Part shown: in pieces, positions 40,471-50,225 of the stretch | Position numbering within the stretch: the first letter of the stretch is position 1 | How the letters are laid out: each line of letters begins with the position of its first letter | Source: Lentimicrobium sp. L6 | Lineage (GTDB): Bacteria > Bacteroidota > Bacteroidia > Bacteroidales > UBA12170 | Direction: 5' to 3' | DNA length: 64,000 nucleotides | Assembly (NCBI RefSeq): GCF_013166655.1 | Contig: NZ_JABKCA010000021.1 | Span: forward strand, 1-64,000 | Notes under the pieces: model-generated | Told to the model about the DNA's origin: nothing | The model's database searches: none | The model's input: only the letters and a program-made list of their open reading frames with translations | Position numbers and translations under genes: made by a program

Positions 40471-43400
40471 TTAAAAATTTACTGAGATGGATACACCAAT
40501 ACTTCTTTTATTTGGATAAGAGTATAATTCATATCCTTGTCCATTTCCATTGGTTAACATGGATTCTGGATCCACATTTGGCACTTCGCTATAAATCAAC
40601 CAAACATTATTAGCAAAAACGCCAGCGGTTAATCCCTTTATCCAAACTTTCTCTAGTTTATCCTTTGGAATAGAATAGCTAATGCTCAGCTCTCTAAGTT
40701 TCACAAAGCTGGCATCATAAATAAATGACTCATGGATTTCCTCTTGCCACATGCTTACTTTTTGATAATATTGATAGGGATCGATATAGGTAGAATTAGT
40801 TTTACCACTCATATCTTCTCCATTGATAATGGTTCCTGGCTCGTAAACTCCTTCTACTAAATATCCTCCTGTTGCTGTCCAATCTTCAGAAGAAACTCCA
40901 GCTTCTTCTCTAGCAGCCTCCGATTGATACCAAGCCTCTCTCCCCTCTAAAGTCTCCTCAAAGTTTCCTGAGTAACCATATCCATACATGTTGGTACCTG
41001 AGAACATATCACCACCAATCTGGCTATCAATTAAGAAAGATAAACTCCAATTTTGAAAACGAAAAGTACTGCTTAAAGAAAGCCCAAAGTCAGGAGTAAA
41101 ATTCCCCAATACCTTAGGTGTTTCATCTCTAACTACCATACCATTCTTATCTATTAAAACAATACCGCTTTCATCTCTTTTGTAACCATAGCCAACAATA
41201 TCTCCATAAGGGTTATCGGGCCTGGCTTCAACTGTTAATCTCCAATGCTCATATAAGGTAGCTCTTTCCACATTTGGAGCTAATTCAATGATTTGTGAAT
41301 TATTTTTTGAGTAAGCAAAATTCAAATCCCACTGAAACTTATTATTTTTAACTGGGGAGGCATTTAATTGAACTTCCCAGCCTTTGTTTTCAATAATTCC
41401 TGAATTTACAATTGCAGTATAGTAACCAGAAGCAGCCGATACTGGCATGTTAGTGATTTGGTTGTGGGAACGAGTATTATAGTAAGTAGCATCTAAACCC
41501 AATCTGTTCATGAAGAATTTCAGTTCTAAACCTGCTTCTAAAGAGTTTACAAGCTCAGGCAAAAGACCAAGATTAGGAACAGTACGGTCAATAAAAGCCA
41601 TATCGTCATATCCTTCATTGTCAATAATTTCATAGGTAGTTTCCAATTGATAAGGATCTGCATCATTTCCTACACCAGCATAACTTGCTCTTAGCTTACC
41701 GAAGCTAAAAATATCCTTATTGATTTTGTCTTCATTCAATAATTCAGAGAATACAAAACCAAGACTTATAGATGGGTAAAAGAATGAATTGTCGTTCTTT
41801 GGTAAGGTAGAAGACCAATCATTACGAGCTGTAATATCTAAATACAAAAAGTGTTTATAGTTTATTTGAGCAAAAGCATAAAGGGAGTTTTTTGCTGCCT
41901 CGGTGAGGTAATTTCTATAATAAATAGGGTTCAAACTATTTTCTAAAGTATAAACATAAGCTTCGACCAAACCACCTTCGGTATTTGCTGATTCATTTTC
42001 AGCTTTATAATACATAGCGTTACCACCAATATTCACTGAATACATAATGGTTTCTTTCCAATCGTTGGAATAAGTGGCTAAGAAGTCGCTATTGATTAAA
42101 TATTGGTCATTATTAGATTCACTATATCTTCCCAAACCATATATTAAACCTTTTTGTGCATCAATAGAAGAATATTTCGTTTTGGAAACATCAGGTGCTG
42201 CACGGACCATCAGTTTTAAGTTTTCATTAAAATCATATTGCAATGAAATATGACCAAAATAACGATTTCTAACATCTTCATTTTTCTGATATTGCTTATT
42301 CCAATATGGGTTGGTCATCCAAGACCAATTTTGATACCAAGTATTTTCAGTACCATCCGGATTAATATAATGATCACTCAAAGATGAAGAACTAATATGT
42401 CGAGGCATATGAATATAGTTCCTATTTGGATTGTCGTGGGCATCTGATAAACCTGGCCTATCATTCACTTTACTGTTTACATAATTGAAATAACTATTCA
42501 ATTTGATTTTCTTGAGGATGCTAGCTGAAATATTCAGTCCCACATTGGTTCTATTATAAGTTAAACCAGGAATAATATCTTTTGTGGCGATATTTGCTAC
42601 AGAAAAACGATAAGTCATATTTTTAAATCCACCATCAATCCCAATTGAATTATTAGTAGTCACACCGGGTTCAAAATAATTTTTGTAATTATCCTCTTGG
42701 GGCGAGAAAGATTTTTCATTACCATCCCAATCTACAATGGTTTGACCTTCCATTTTGGGTCCCCAGCTACCTTTGCTAAAATCGTAGCTTGGATTAAATA
42801 CAGGAGTACCATTGGCATTAATATCCCAAGCACCTTCGAATTTCCCATTTCTACCAGCACCGTAAGTGTTTTGCAAATCGTAAAGAATATAAGCTTGGTC
42901 TATTGAAGTGTTACTACTAAAGCTCACTCCTATTTTTTTGCCTGCTTTTCCTTTTTTAGTGGTAATCAAAATCACACCATCCATGGCTTGTGAACCATAG
43001 AGTGCTGAAGCACTAGCTCCTTTTAATACAGAAATGCTTTCAATATCATCGGCATTAATATCTGAAACTCCGTTTCCATAATCTCGACCTCCCCATTCTG
43101 CTCCTGAATTACTATTGGTACTATTATTAATAGGTACACCGTCCACTACAATTAATGCTTGATTATCACCAGTAATAGAATTATTTCCACGAAGTATAAT
43201 ACGACTTGAAGTTCCTGCTCCACCATTTGTTGATGTAATTTTAAGCCCAGCTACTTTTCCACTTAACTTATTAATCACACTCACATCATTGGATTTTACC
43301 AAATCTTCTCCTTTTACTTCTGTCATGGCATAGCCCAAGGATTTCTTTTCTCTTTTAATACCTAGTGCTGTAACTACCACTTCATCTAAATTCAAGGACA

Positions 43401-43686
43401 TGGAATGAAGACTAATATTCATTGGACTAGCAGTAAGGATTATGGTATCTTGCTGAAAACCTATGGCAGAAAATATAAGATGGGTTTCTGAATCACTTAC
43501 GCTTATAGAGAATTGACCATCCATATCAGAACTGCCTCCTAATCGAGATTGCAGACCAATAATATTCACAAATGGTACTGGTTTTTGATCCTCATCAGAA
43601 ATGACGATACCAGATACTTCTACTTGAGCATTTGCCAGAAAGCTCCAAAGAAATAGGGTGATAATGAATACTCTTTTAAACATCAT
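40471..43686 (-). CDS. susC: SusC/RagA family TonB-linked outer membrane transporter
   Basis: The 1,071-aa protein has a signal peptide, a carboxypeptidase-like N-terminal domain (VEVSGIVISDEDQKPVPFVNI), the SusC plug signature (SGKVAGLKITSTNGGAGTSS, LRGNNSITGDNQALIVVDGV) and a long beta-barrel ending in a strand with terminal Phe (SIGVSISVNF). It imports glycans or peptides across the outer membrane with TonB energy. It lies 4 bp downstream of the LacI regulator gene and 3 bp before susD. Confidence 0.95.
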   Translation of the reverse strand: MMFKRVFIITLFLWSFLANAQVEVSGIVISDEDQKPVPFVNIIGLQSRLGGSSDMDGQFSISVSDSETHLIFSAIGFQQDTIILTASPMNISLHSMSLNLDEVVVTALGIKREKKSLGYAMTEVKGEDLVKSNDVSVINKLSGKVAGLKITSTNGGAGTSSRIILRGNNSITGDNQALIVVDGVPINNSTNSNSGAEWGGRDYGNGVSDINADDIESISVLKGASASALYGSQAMDGVILITTKKGKAGKKIGVSFSSNTSIDQAYILYDLQNTYGAGRNGKFEGAWDINANGTPVFNPSYDFSKGSWGPKMEGQTIVDWDGNEKSFSPQEDNYKNYFEPGVTTNNSIGIDGGFKNMTYRFSVANIATKDIIPGLTYNRTNVGLNISASILKKIKLNSYFNYVNSKVNDRPGLSDAHDNPNRNYIHMPRHISSSSLSDHYINPDGTENTWYQNWSWMTNPYWNKQYQKNEDVRNRYFGHISLQYDFNENLKLMVRAAPDVSKTKYSSIDAQKGLIYGLGRYSESNNDQYLINSDFLATYSNDWKETIMYSVNIGGNAMYYKAENESANTEGGLVEAYVYTLENSLNPIYYRNYLTEAAKNSLYAFAQINYKHFLYLDITARNDWSSTLPKNDNSFFYPSISLGFVFSELLNEDKINKDIFSFGKLRASYAGVGNDADPYQLETTYEIIDNEGYDDMAFIDRTVPNLGLLPELVNSLEAGLELKFFMNRLGLDATYYNTRSHNQITNMPVSAASGYYTAIVNSGIIENKGWEVQLNASPVKNNKFQWDLNFAYSKNNSQIIELAPNVERATLYEHWRLTVEARPDNPYGDIVGYGYKRDESGIVLIDKNGMVVRDETPKVLGNFTPDFGLSLSSTFRFQNWSLSFLIDSQIGGDMFSGTNMYGYGYSGNFEETLEGREAWYQSEAAREEAGVSSEDWTATGGYLVEGVYEPGTIINGEDMSGKTNSTYIDPYQYYQKVSMWQEEIHESFIYDASFVKLRELSISYSIPKDKLEKVWIKGLTAGVFANNVWLIYSEVPNVDPESMLTNGNGQGYELYSYPNKRSIGVSISVNF

Positions 43687-43690
43687 ATTA

Positions 43691-44707
43691 TTAAGATTCT
43701 CGTATGATTAATTTGGTTTGTAATATTTCTGTCCTTTGGCTTACAGAGGAGTCTTTAATTTCATTCATCAATATGGAAACAGCTTGATGACCAATATCAG
43801 CCAATGGTTGTGCTATGGTCGATAAAGCTGGTGAAGTATATTGAAACAATTCAACATCATCAAAAGTTATTATCGAAATATCCTCTGGAATTTTCAAATC
43901 CAATTCTTTAATGGCCTCTAGACAAGCAACGGCTAAATGGTTATTGGTAGTAAAAATAGCCGTAATTTCTCTATTCCTGTTAACGAAGTCTTTAATCTGA
44001 GCATATTCTTTGGCTTTGATTAAATTATAATCTATTTCAATGATATAATCTTCATTAATTCCAATATGATTTTCTTTTAATGCCTCAATATAACCAGCTC
44101 TTCTATCGCGAAGCGTACTAATATAACTAGGTGTAAGAGTGAGGAATCCAATGTTTTGATGGCCATTATTAATAAAATGATTGATGGCCTCTTTGCTAGC
44201 AGATATATTATCAACACCTACAAAATTCTTATTGGAATCATCTAAATATCTATCCAATAAAACTAAAGGATATTGATTCGGAAAAAGAGAATCTAATTCA
44301 TCTTCTTGACTTAATGTAGTGGTCATGATGATACCATCGACCTGTCTGTCTAACAACATCCTTACTAACCTCTTCTCGCGTTCTTGTTCTTCATCGGAAC
44401 TACAAACAATTAGACTATAACCTTCCTCTTCGGCATAATGCTCAATGGTGCGAGTAATTCGTGCATAAAATGGATTTGAAATGTCCGCAACAAGAAGTCC
44501 TATGGTTTTTGTTGTTCCCATCCGAAGCCCACGAGCCACTTGATTGGGTTTATAATTCAATTCTCGTGCTTTGCTAATTACCTTCTCTTGGGTGGCTTTA
44601 TTGATAGCAGAGGCATCTCCTTTACCATTCAAAACCAAGGATACCAGAGTTTTAGAAACCTTTAGTTCCTCAGCAATCACAGATAATGTTATTTTTTTCT
44701 TTTTCAC
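43691..44707 (-). CDS. LacI family transcriptional regulator of the SusCD operon
   Basis: A LacI-type helix-turn-helix (ITLSVIAEELKVSKTLVSLVLNG) is followed by a hinge (KPNQVARGLRMG) and a periplasmic-binding-protein-like effector domain (TIGLLVADISNPFYARI). The open frame reaches a TTG at 44743, but that TTG and the next 12 codons coincide with a promoter and operator-like dyad, so I place the start at the GTG at 44707 (about 338 aa). A stop codon stands directly before the TTG. It is first in the operon, just ahead of susC, and is probably autoregulated. Bacteroidota LacI regulators of this kind respond to sugars. Confidence 0.85.
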   Translation of the reverse strand: MKKKKITLSVIAEELKVSKTLVSLVLNGKGDASAINKATQEKVISKARELNYKPNQVARGLRMGTTKTIGLLVADISNPFYARITRTIEHYAEEEGYSLIVCSSDEEQEREKRLVRMLLDRQVDGIIMTTTLSQEDELDSLFPNQYPLVLLDRYLDDSNKNFVGVDNISASKEAINHFINNGHQNIGFLTLTPSYISTLRDRRAGYIEALKENHIGINEDYIIEIDYNLIKAKEYAQIKDFVNRNREITAIFTTNNHLAVACLEAIKELDLKIPEDISIITFDDVELFQYTSPALSTIAQPLADIGHQAVSILMNEIKDSSVSQRTEILQTKLIIRES

Positions 44708-44712
44708 CTTGA

Positions 44713-44743
44713 CAAAACTAAATCGTTTTAGTGAATTATGCAA
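44713..44743 (-). promoter_or_regulatory. Promoter and LacI-type operator for the regulator-SusCD operon
   Basis: On the minus strand a -33 TTG (44741-44743) is followed after 20 nt by TAGTTTTG (44713-44720), a full TAnnTTTG -7 element. Overlapping it, CTAAATCGTTTTAG (plus strand 44718-44731) is a 14-bp near-perfect dyad with central CG, the usual shape of a LacI-family operator. The overlap implies repression by blocking polymerase. Confidence 0.65.
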
Positions 44744-44813
44744 TCATTATTTTTTGTTTAACATTTTAGCTAATTCGCAAGGCATAACACGAAATAACCA
44801 TCACCATTTTACA

Positions 44814-44821
44814 TATATTTG
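44814..44821 (+). promoter_or_regulatory. Putative -7 element for the DUF3108 gene
   Basis: TATATTTG, matching TAnnTTTG, ends 16 bp before the ATG at 44838. No clear -33 element is visible. Confidence 0.45.
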
Positions 44822-44837
44822 CCGCAATAATTCTATA

Positions 44838-45620
44838 ATGAAGCAAATCCTGATTTTTATTTTCTGTCTTCTTTTAAATCCTATTTTCTCACAGATAACT
44901 TTGTTAGAAGAATATCCTTATGCTGAGGGTGAAATAGGAACTTATATAGCTATTTATGAGTTAGGCTTTCTAGAGATACAAGGTGGAGAAGTAAAATTTG
45001 AAGTATTAGCTTCAAAAAATAATAAAGAAGATATTTTCCATTTTAAAAGCTATGGTAATAGTCTCCCCAAATACGATTGGATTTATAAAATTAGAGATAC
45101 TTTCCAAAGTAACGTTCTGAAAGAAAACTTTCAGCCTATCTATTATAAAAGAAATACCAGTGAAGGTTCTTATTCTGTATTTAATGAAACCTATTTCCAA
45201 GCTGAGGAGGGTAAAATCATAATGGAATTGAGTAATACCGAGCAAGAGTCTAGAGAAAAAACAATGGACTGGCAAGCGGATGTCTTCGATTTGCAAACGG
45301 CTTGCTATTATGCTCGTCTACTCAATTTCGAAAATGCCATGATGGGTGAAGGCTATGAGTTTAAAATAATTATTGATGGCCAACTGTATACCATCCCCAT
45401 TAGATATGAAGGCAAAGAGTTTATTGAGTTGAATGAGCAATTGAGTTTTAATTGTTATAGAATCAGTACAAAAGTGATTGAGGGAACCATCTTCAAAAGC
45501 AATCAAACCATTAAAATTTGGGTAAGCGATGATGGTAGGAATATTCCCGTTAAGGTTGAAGCCCCAATAAAGGTTGGACAAGTAAAAGCTGAGTTAATAG
45601 ATTATATTGAAGGCAAATAA
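44838..45620 (+). CDS. DUF3108 domain protein, exported
   Basis: From the ATG at 44838 the protein is 260 aa with a signal peptide (MKQILIFIFCLLLNPIFSQ). I reject the upstream frame extension to 44571, which overlaps the LacI gene on the other strand and gives no domain. The mature part begins YAEGEIGTYIAIYELGFLEI, the DUF3108 opening pattern, and ends with the expected IWVSDDGRNIPVKVEAPIKVG strands. Function is unknown; these are beta-rich periplasmic proteins. Confidence 0.82.
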   Translation: MKQILIFIFCLLLNPIFSQITLLEEYPYAEGEIGTYIAIYELGFLEIQGGEVKFEVLASKNNKEDIFHFKSYGNSLPKYDWIYKIRDTFQSNVLKENFQPIYYKRNTSEGSYSVFNETYFQAEEGKIIMELSNTEQESREKTMDWQADVFDLQTACYYARLLNFENAMMGEGYEFKIIIDGQLYTIPIRYEGKEFIELNEQLSFNCYRISTKVIEGTIFKSNQTIKIWVSDDGRNIPVKVEAPIKVGQVKAELIDYIEGK

Positions 45621-45726
45621 GAGATTATTATAGTATAAGTAACATTTTCTTAGTCAGAATATTGGATTTTCGAATATGTCATTATCAATTTCTAAACAGA
45701 GAAAGCCCTAATTCCAATTTTTTCCC

Positions 45727-45734
45727 TACTTTTG
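45727..45734 (+). promoter_or_regulatory. Putative -7 element for the AMP-dependent ligase gene
   Basis: TACTTTTG (TAnnTTTG form) ends 21 bp before the ATG at 45756. Confidence 0.5.
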
Positions 45735-45755
45735 GCGCTTCACAAAACTAATTAC

Positions 45756-47351
45756 ATGAAGGAATCATTACTCCACATTGCTAATACGGCTGATTATAAT
45801 GTCATGCCTGATACTTCCAAAAACATTCTCGAGAACTTTATTACTGAATTCAGTAAAAACCCAAATGAATATTTCGCTTGGGATGCTAATTCAGGAACTA
45901 GTACTAGAAAAGAATTCTTTTTAAAAGCTGCTGTGGTATCCCAATTACTCAAAGCGAGGATTAAAGGAAAGTACGTGGGGATTCTTTTACCTGCTCTTCA
46001 GTCTACTACATTACTTACCATAGCCTCATATATGGCAGGAAAAGTCCCAGTAATGTTGAATTGGACCGTTGGACACAAAGTATTAAGTTATTGTGCTCAG
46101 CTTACGGAATTAGAAGTTATTGTTACAGCAACTGCCTTTAATGATAAAATTAAAGATCAACTTCCAGCAGACATCACCAGTAAATTAATGTTGTTGGATA
46201 AAGAAGTAAGTAATATCAGTTTGGGAATGAAATTAAAAGGGGCTTTAATGGCCAAACTTCCAAAGCTGATGATCAATACGAAAATTGATAAAATTGCGGT
46301 TGTATTATTTACTTCTGGTAGTGAGACTTTGCCTAAAGCAGTTCAACTTTCCCATGAGAATGTGATAACTGATTTATGGGGAGCCCTACAATTATTCGAT
46401 ATTAGAGTAAATGGTATTTTCTTGAGCTTCCTCCCTCCTTTTCATAGCTTTGGATTTACGGTATTATCAGTACTTCCATTGATAACAGGAGTAAAAGCAG
46501 CCTATACCCCAAACCCGACCAATATTAAAGAAGTAATTGAGGTTTTAAAACATACTCATGCCAATAATATTATGGTGACTCCTACGCTGTTAAAGATGAT
46601 CATGTCACGTTCTTCAAAAGAAGACTTAGCATCTGTAGAACTGGTCATTTCTGGTGCCGAAAGTTTACATAAAGATGTAAAAGCCAATTTCGAAAGACTC
46701 ACCGAAGGTAAATCATTGATTATAGAAGGTTATGGAGTTACGGAATGTGGCCCTATAGTATGTTTAAACCCTAAAGACGCACAGAAGCTCAATAGCGTTG
46801 GGAAATTCATTGTGGGGTTAGATGCCCATATTATGGATTTAGAGACAGAACAACCAATAGAAGTTGGAAAAGAAGGAATGATAGTAGTCAATGGCCCAAG
46901 TATTTTTGGCGGATATATGGATAGTAAAATTGAAAGTCCATTTGTGGAAATTGAGGGTAAGAAATACTATAAAACTGGTGATTTAGGACATATTGATGAG
47001 GATGGATTTGTATTTATTACCGGACGATTGAAACGATTTATCAAAATTGGTGGTGAGATGATCAGCATGCCATTTATTGAGAAAATTTTAGAGGAGGAAT
47101 ATGGAGAAGAAGGCGCTCATGTTATTGCTGTAGAAGGATGCGACAGAGCAAAAGACCCTGTGGTCACTTTATTTTCAGTGAAAGATCTAAAGTTAACTGA
47201 GGTAAACAAGTATTTGAGAAGTCGTGGTGTTGCTTCTATAGCTCGCATTAGAAATATAGAAAAGGTGGAAGAAATTCCTATGCTAGGAAGTGGAAAAACC
47301 AATTACCGTGAATTAAAAGAAACAGTGCGCGCTATGCTTCCTCCCGAATAA
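45756..47351 (+). CDS. AMP-dependent acyl-CoA/acyl-ACP synthetase
   Basis: The protein is 531 aa from the ATG at 45756; the open frame extends only to a TTG at 45732 that overlaps the promoter. Adenylation motifs are in order: LFTSGSETLPKAVQLSH (P-loop), GYGVTECGP, and YKTGDLGHIDEDGFVFITGR with the catalytic Lys in GSGKTNYRELK. The layout resembles the ligase half of Aas (acyl-ACP synthetase/2-acyl-GPE acyltransferase) without an acyltransferase domain. It probably activates fatty acids for lipid reuse. It is convergent with the PAS kinase gene with only 10 bp between them. Confidence 0.87.
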   Translation: MKESLLHIANTADYNVMPDTSKNILENFITEFSKNPNEYFAWDANSGTSTRKEFFLKAAVVSQLLKARIKGKYVGILLPALQSTTLLTIASYMAGKVPVMLNWTVGHKVLSYCAQLTELEVIVTATAFNDKIKDQLPADITSKLMLLDKEVSNISLGMKLKGALMAKLPKLMINTKIDKIAVVLFTSGSETLPKAVQLSHENVITDLWGALQLFDIRVNGIFLSFLPPFHSFGFTVLSVLPLITGVKAAYTPNPTNIKEVIEVLKHTHANNIMVTPTLLKMIMSRSSKEDLASVELVISGAESLHKDVKANFERLTEGKSLIIEGYGVTECGPIVCLNPKDAQKLNSVGKFIVGLDAHIMDLETEQPIEVGKEGMIVVNGPSIFGGYMDSKIESPFVEIEGKKYYKTGDLGHIDEDGFVFITGRLKRFIKIGGEMISMPFIEKILEEEYGEEGAHVIAVEGCDRAKDPVVTLFSVKDLKLTEVNKYLRSRGVASIARIRNIEKVEEIPMLGSGKTNYRELKETVRAMLPPE

Positions 47352-47361
47352 GTTAAGAATA

Positions 47362-49281
47362 TTAGATTTGAAAAGGCAAGGTGAAATAGAATACTGTTTT
47401 ATCTGTTTGTATATCATCGAGCCATATTTTTCCTCCTAACATTTCAACATAAGCTTTAGAAATGGGTAAGCCTAATCCTGTGCCTTCTATAGTTCTATTA
47501 TTCTCCATTTCGGCCTGAATAAAACGATCGAAAATAGCTTCACGCTTATCATCTGGAACTCCACTACCGGTATCTTTTACAAAAAACTCCATAAAGCTCG
47601 ACTCCCCTATTTCTTTCCTGACATAGCCAAATTCTATACTTCCTTCTTGAGTATGTTTAATAGCATTTTTAACTAAGTTTGTTAGAATACCGATTACTTT
47701 CTCTTTATCCGTAGGAATTATGACCTCACTGTCATGTAAAGGTTTATAAAGTTCTAAAGCAACATTCTTTCGTTCCGTTTCTGGTTTGAAGAAATCATAA
47801 ATAAATTGAACAATTTCGTTAATATTTACCTCTTCTAGATATACCTTCATCAGGCCAGATTCTATTTTCGAGATGTCCACAATATAATTAATAATATTGA
47901 GCATTCTCATACCACTTCTTTCAATAACACTGATATACTCTTTACGCTCAAGCTCTTCTAGATCTGGTTCTTTCAACAATTCGGAAAAGCCTAAAATTCC
48001 ATTCATGGGAGTTCTTATTTCATGACTCATATTGGCTAAGAATGCGGACTTCAAACGATCACTTTCTTGGGCTTTTTCTTTGAGTAGAATTTGCTCCTTT
48101 TCATATTGTTTAAGTTTTGTGATATTCGTTATGGTTCCTATATAACCAATCTTATTATTATCTGCATCTAACTCAGGTACCGCCTGTCCTAATACCCAAA
48201 CTACAGAACCATCCTCATGAATAAATCGGTATTCAATATGTGAATTCACATTTAAATCCTGAGCAGCGTTCCAATTGTCATTAATCATTCCAATATCTGC
48301 AGGATGTACTGTTTTCAACCAACCATCCCCCAATGCATCTTCTTCAAGTATACCAGATATTGAACACCATTTGGGATTAACGTATACCGTTTTACCTTCG
48401 ATATCACTTAAGAATATTCCAACAGGCGAAATTCTAGCTAAAGTCTCATATCTCACCTTACTCATCCTTATAGCTTGTTCTGCATTCTTTTTGATATTAT
48501 CTTTTTGTGTTTTTTCAATTTCAAACTTCTGCCTATAGCTTAATGTATGAAAGATATCATTAAATTTATAATCAGGATTATCATCAACTCCTCTTTCTAT
48601 ATAGAATAAATACACAGAAAATATAATGCTATAGAATAAAGTTGCCACACTCTTGGATATCAAGTTTGAATAAATGATGCTGCTTAAATATTCCGAACTC
48701 CCAAATGCTAATAAAGAAAAACAAATAGTATCAAAAGATGCAACTATTAAAGTCGTGAGAAGAACTTTAAAAAAAATCCATTTTACTCTTTTAGATATGA
48801 ATTCATATAAAATGATTAATAAAATAGAATCCACAAATAGGGTCACGGTTCCAACTAATAAAACTAAAATATTGGTATCGAATAGCTGTGTACTCACTTT
48901 GAATAATTGTTCACCACTTTCACTATCTACACTCCACTTAAAAGACTGCAACAGAATAACCATAGCAATATTCGTAGCCAAAAGCGCATAAATAATTTTA
49001 CGGGTTTCTGCAGCGTCTTCTTTAATATAAATCAAGAGAATGGCAAAAAGGCTCACCATAAATAATACAGTGGAGCCCGGAGAAACAATGATACTATCAG
49101 TAATATTAATTTGTACTGTACTAGCTAAATATACCTGCAAAAATTGAAACATTCCAATAGCAGCATATAGAAAACCGATACCTAAAACGGAACGCATCCT
49201 AAATAAAAAAAGAATCAATGTTGAGACCAATAGCCCTTGTACAGCTAAAACAGCCACCTGATATATATTGACGATATCCAT
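47362..49281 (-). CDS. Membrane histidine kinase with PAS domain
   Basis: The 639-aa protein has seven or so N-terminal membrane helices (about 5-230), a PAS/PAC module (about 275-390; ARISPVGIFLSDIEGKTVYVN, GYIGTITNITKLK), a kinase core with His420 in SHEIRTPMNG, and an ATPase domain with GTGLGLPISKAYV. It lacks a receiver, so it phosphorylates a separate regulator not encoded nearby. The 7TM-like sensor region is a generic membrane sensor, and the signal is unknown. Confidence 0.92.
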   Translation of the reverse strand: MDIVNIYQVAVLAVQGLLVSTLILFLFRMRSVLGIGFLYAAIGMFQFLQVYLASTVQINITDSIIVSPGSTVLFMVSLFAILLIYIKEDAAETRKIIYALLATNIAMVILLQSFKWSVDSESGEQLFKVSTQLFDTNILVLLVGTVTLFVDSILLIILYEFISKRVKWIFFKVLLTTLIVASFDTICFSLLAFGSSEYLSSIIYSNLISKSVATLFYSIIFSVYLFYIERGVDDNPDYKFNDIFHTLSYRQKFEIEKTQKDNIKKNAEQAIRMSKVRYETLARISPVGIFLSDIEGKTVYVNPKWCSISGILEEDALGDGWLKTVHPADIGMINDNWNAAQDLNVNSHIEYRFIHEDGSVVWVLGQAVPELDADNNKIGYIGTITNITKLKQYEKEQILLKEKAQESDRLKSAFLANMSHEIRTPMNGILGFSELLKEPDLEELERKEYISVIERSGMRMLNIINYIVDISKIESGLMKVYLEEVNINEIVQFIYDFFKPETERKNVALELYKPLHDSEVIIPTDKEKVIGILTNLVKNAIKHTQEGSIEFGYVRKEIGESSFMEFFVKDTGSGVPDDKREAIFDRFIQAEMENNRTIEGTGLGLPISKAYVEMLGGKIWLDDIQTDKTVFYFTLPFQI

Positions 49282-49430
49282 ATTATTGTTTTAATGAGAG
49301 CGCTAAAAGGGCATTAATAAGAAGAAACGAGACTATAAATCATTTCATTAAAAACAGAATAGCTCTTTATCAAATATAATTAAAATCATTAGGAATTACT
49401 ACTATTTGAGAAATTATAACAAGTAATAAT

Positions 49431-50225
49431 TTACATTTTCTTTAAGATATTGGCTTTCAAATTAGAATAAGCATCAAAAATAAACCGATTAGAGAAAAGG
49501 ATGCTCAAAAACAAATTGATGGTACAACCCACAAAAATAGCGATCATAATCATGATCTGGTATTTAATAGCTGTCACTGGTGAACTTCCTCCAAGAATCT
49601 GCCCAGTCATCATACCTGGTAAAGATATGAGTCCAATAACAGACATGGTCGCTATCATTGGATTCAATCCTTGTTTAATAGCATCATTTATAAATGGTCT
49701 TAATGCCAATTTCTTACTCCCTGTATTGGATAGTAAAAACATATACAAGTCAGATTTATCAGTTAAACCTTTAAAATAAGTAGTTAATCCCACTATATTA
49801 TGATTCAATGCATTACCTAAGACCATACCTGTAATAGGAATAAAATATCTGGCTTCGAAAAAATAATCGAGTTTTAATACCCAACCTAAAAAGAATAAGT
49901 CAACAATGAATACTGAGGTTAAACTGGCCAGCAGAAGTGGTAATAAAAACATCCTCCAATTTAAGGCGACTCTCCTGATGGTGGTGAAGATTCCGACCAT
50001 AATCATGACCATCACCCAAAGGCTATTTAACCATGCATTATTGAGTTCGAATATCCATTCTAGGTATAAAGCCACCAAAGAAAGTTGAATAAGCATTCGA
50101 ATAAGACCAATAAGGACATCTTTGATAATCCAAATTTTATAGATATAGAATAAAGTGATGGGGATGATAAATAGTAATAAACCGCTGGCTAATTCCCAAA
50201 TACTAATATCTGTGGCTGAATTCAT
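49431..50225 (-). CDS. fetB: FetB-like ABC permease (UPF0014 family)
   Basis: The 264-aa protein has seven or so hydrophobic helices and the family signature around GMVLGNALNHNIVGL and GLISLPGMMTGQILGGSSPVTAIKYQIMI, split in order. E. coli FetAB exports iron and protects against oxidative stress. Its start overlaps the stop of the ATPase gene by 4 bp, so the pair is coupled. Substrate in this organism is inferred from family only. Confidence 0.85.
   Translation of the reverse strand: MNSATDISIWELASGLLLFIIPITLFYIYKIWIIKDVLIGLIRMLIQLSLVALYLEWIFELNNAWLNSLWVMVMIMVGIFTTIRRVALNWRMFLLPLLLASLTSVFIVDLFFLGWVLKLDYFFEARYFIPITGMVLGNALNHNIVGLTTYFKGLTDKSDLYMFLLSNTGSKKLALRPFINDAIKQGLNPMIATMSVIGLISLPGMMTGQILGGSSPVTAIKYQIMIMIAIFVGCTINLFLSILFSNRFIFDAYSNLKANILKKM

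Noticed and set aside
44571-44837. Upstream extension of the DUF3108 gene
   Set aside because: It overlaps the LacI gene on the other strand and has no domain; the signal peptide begins at 44838.
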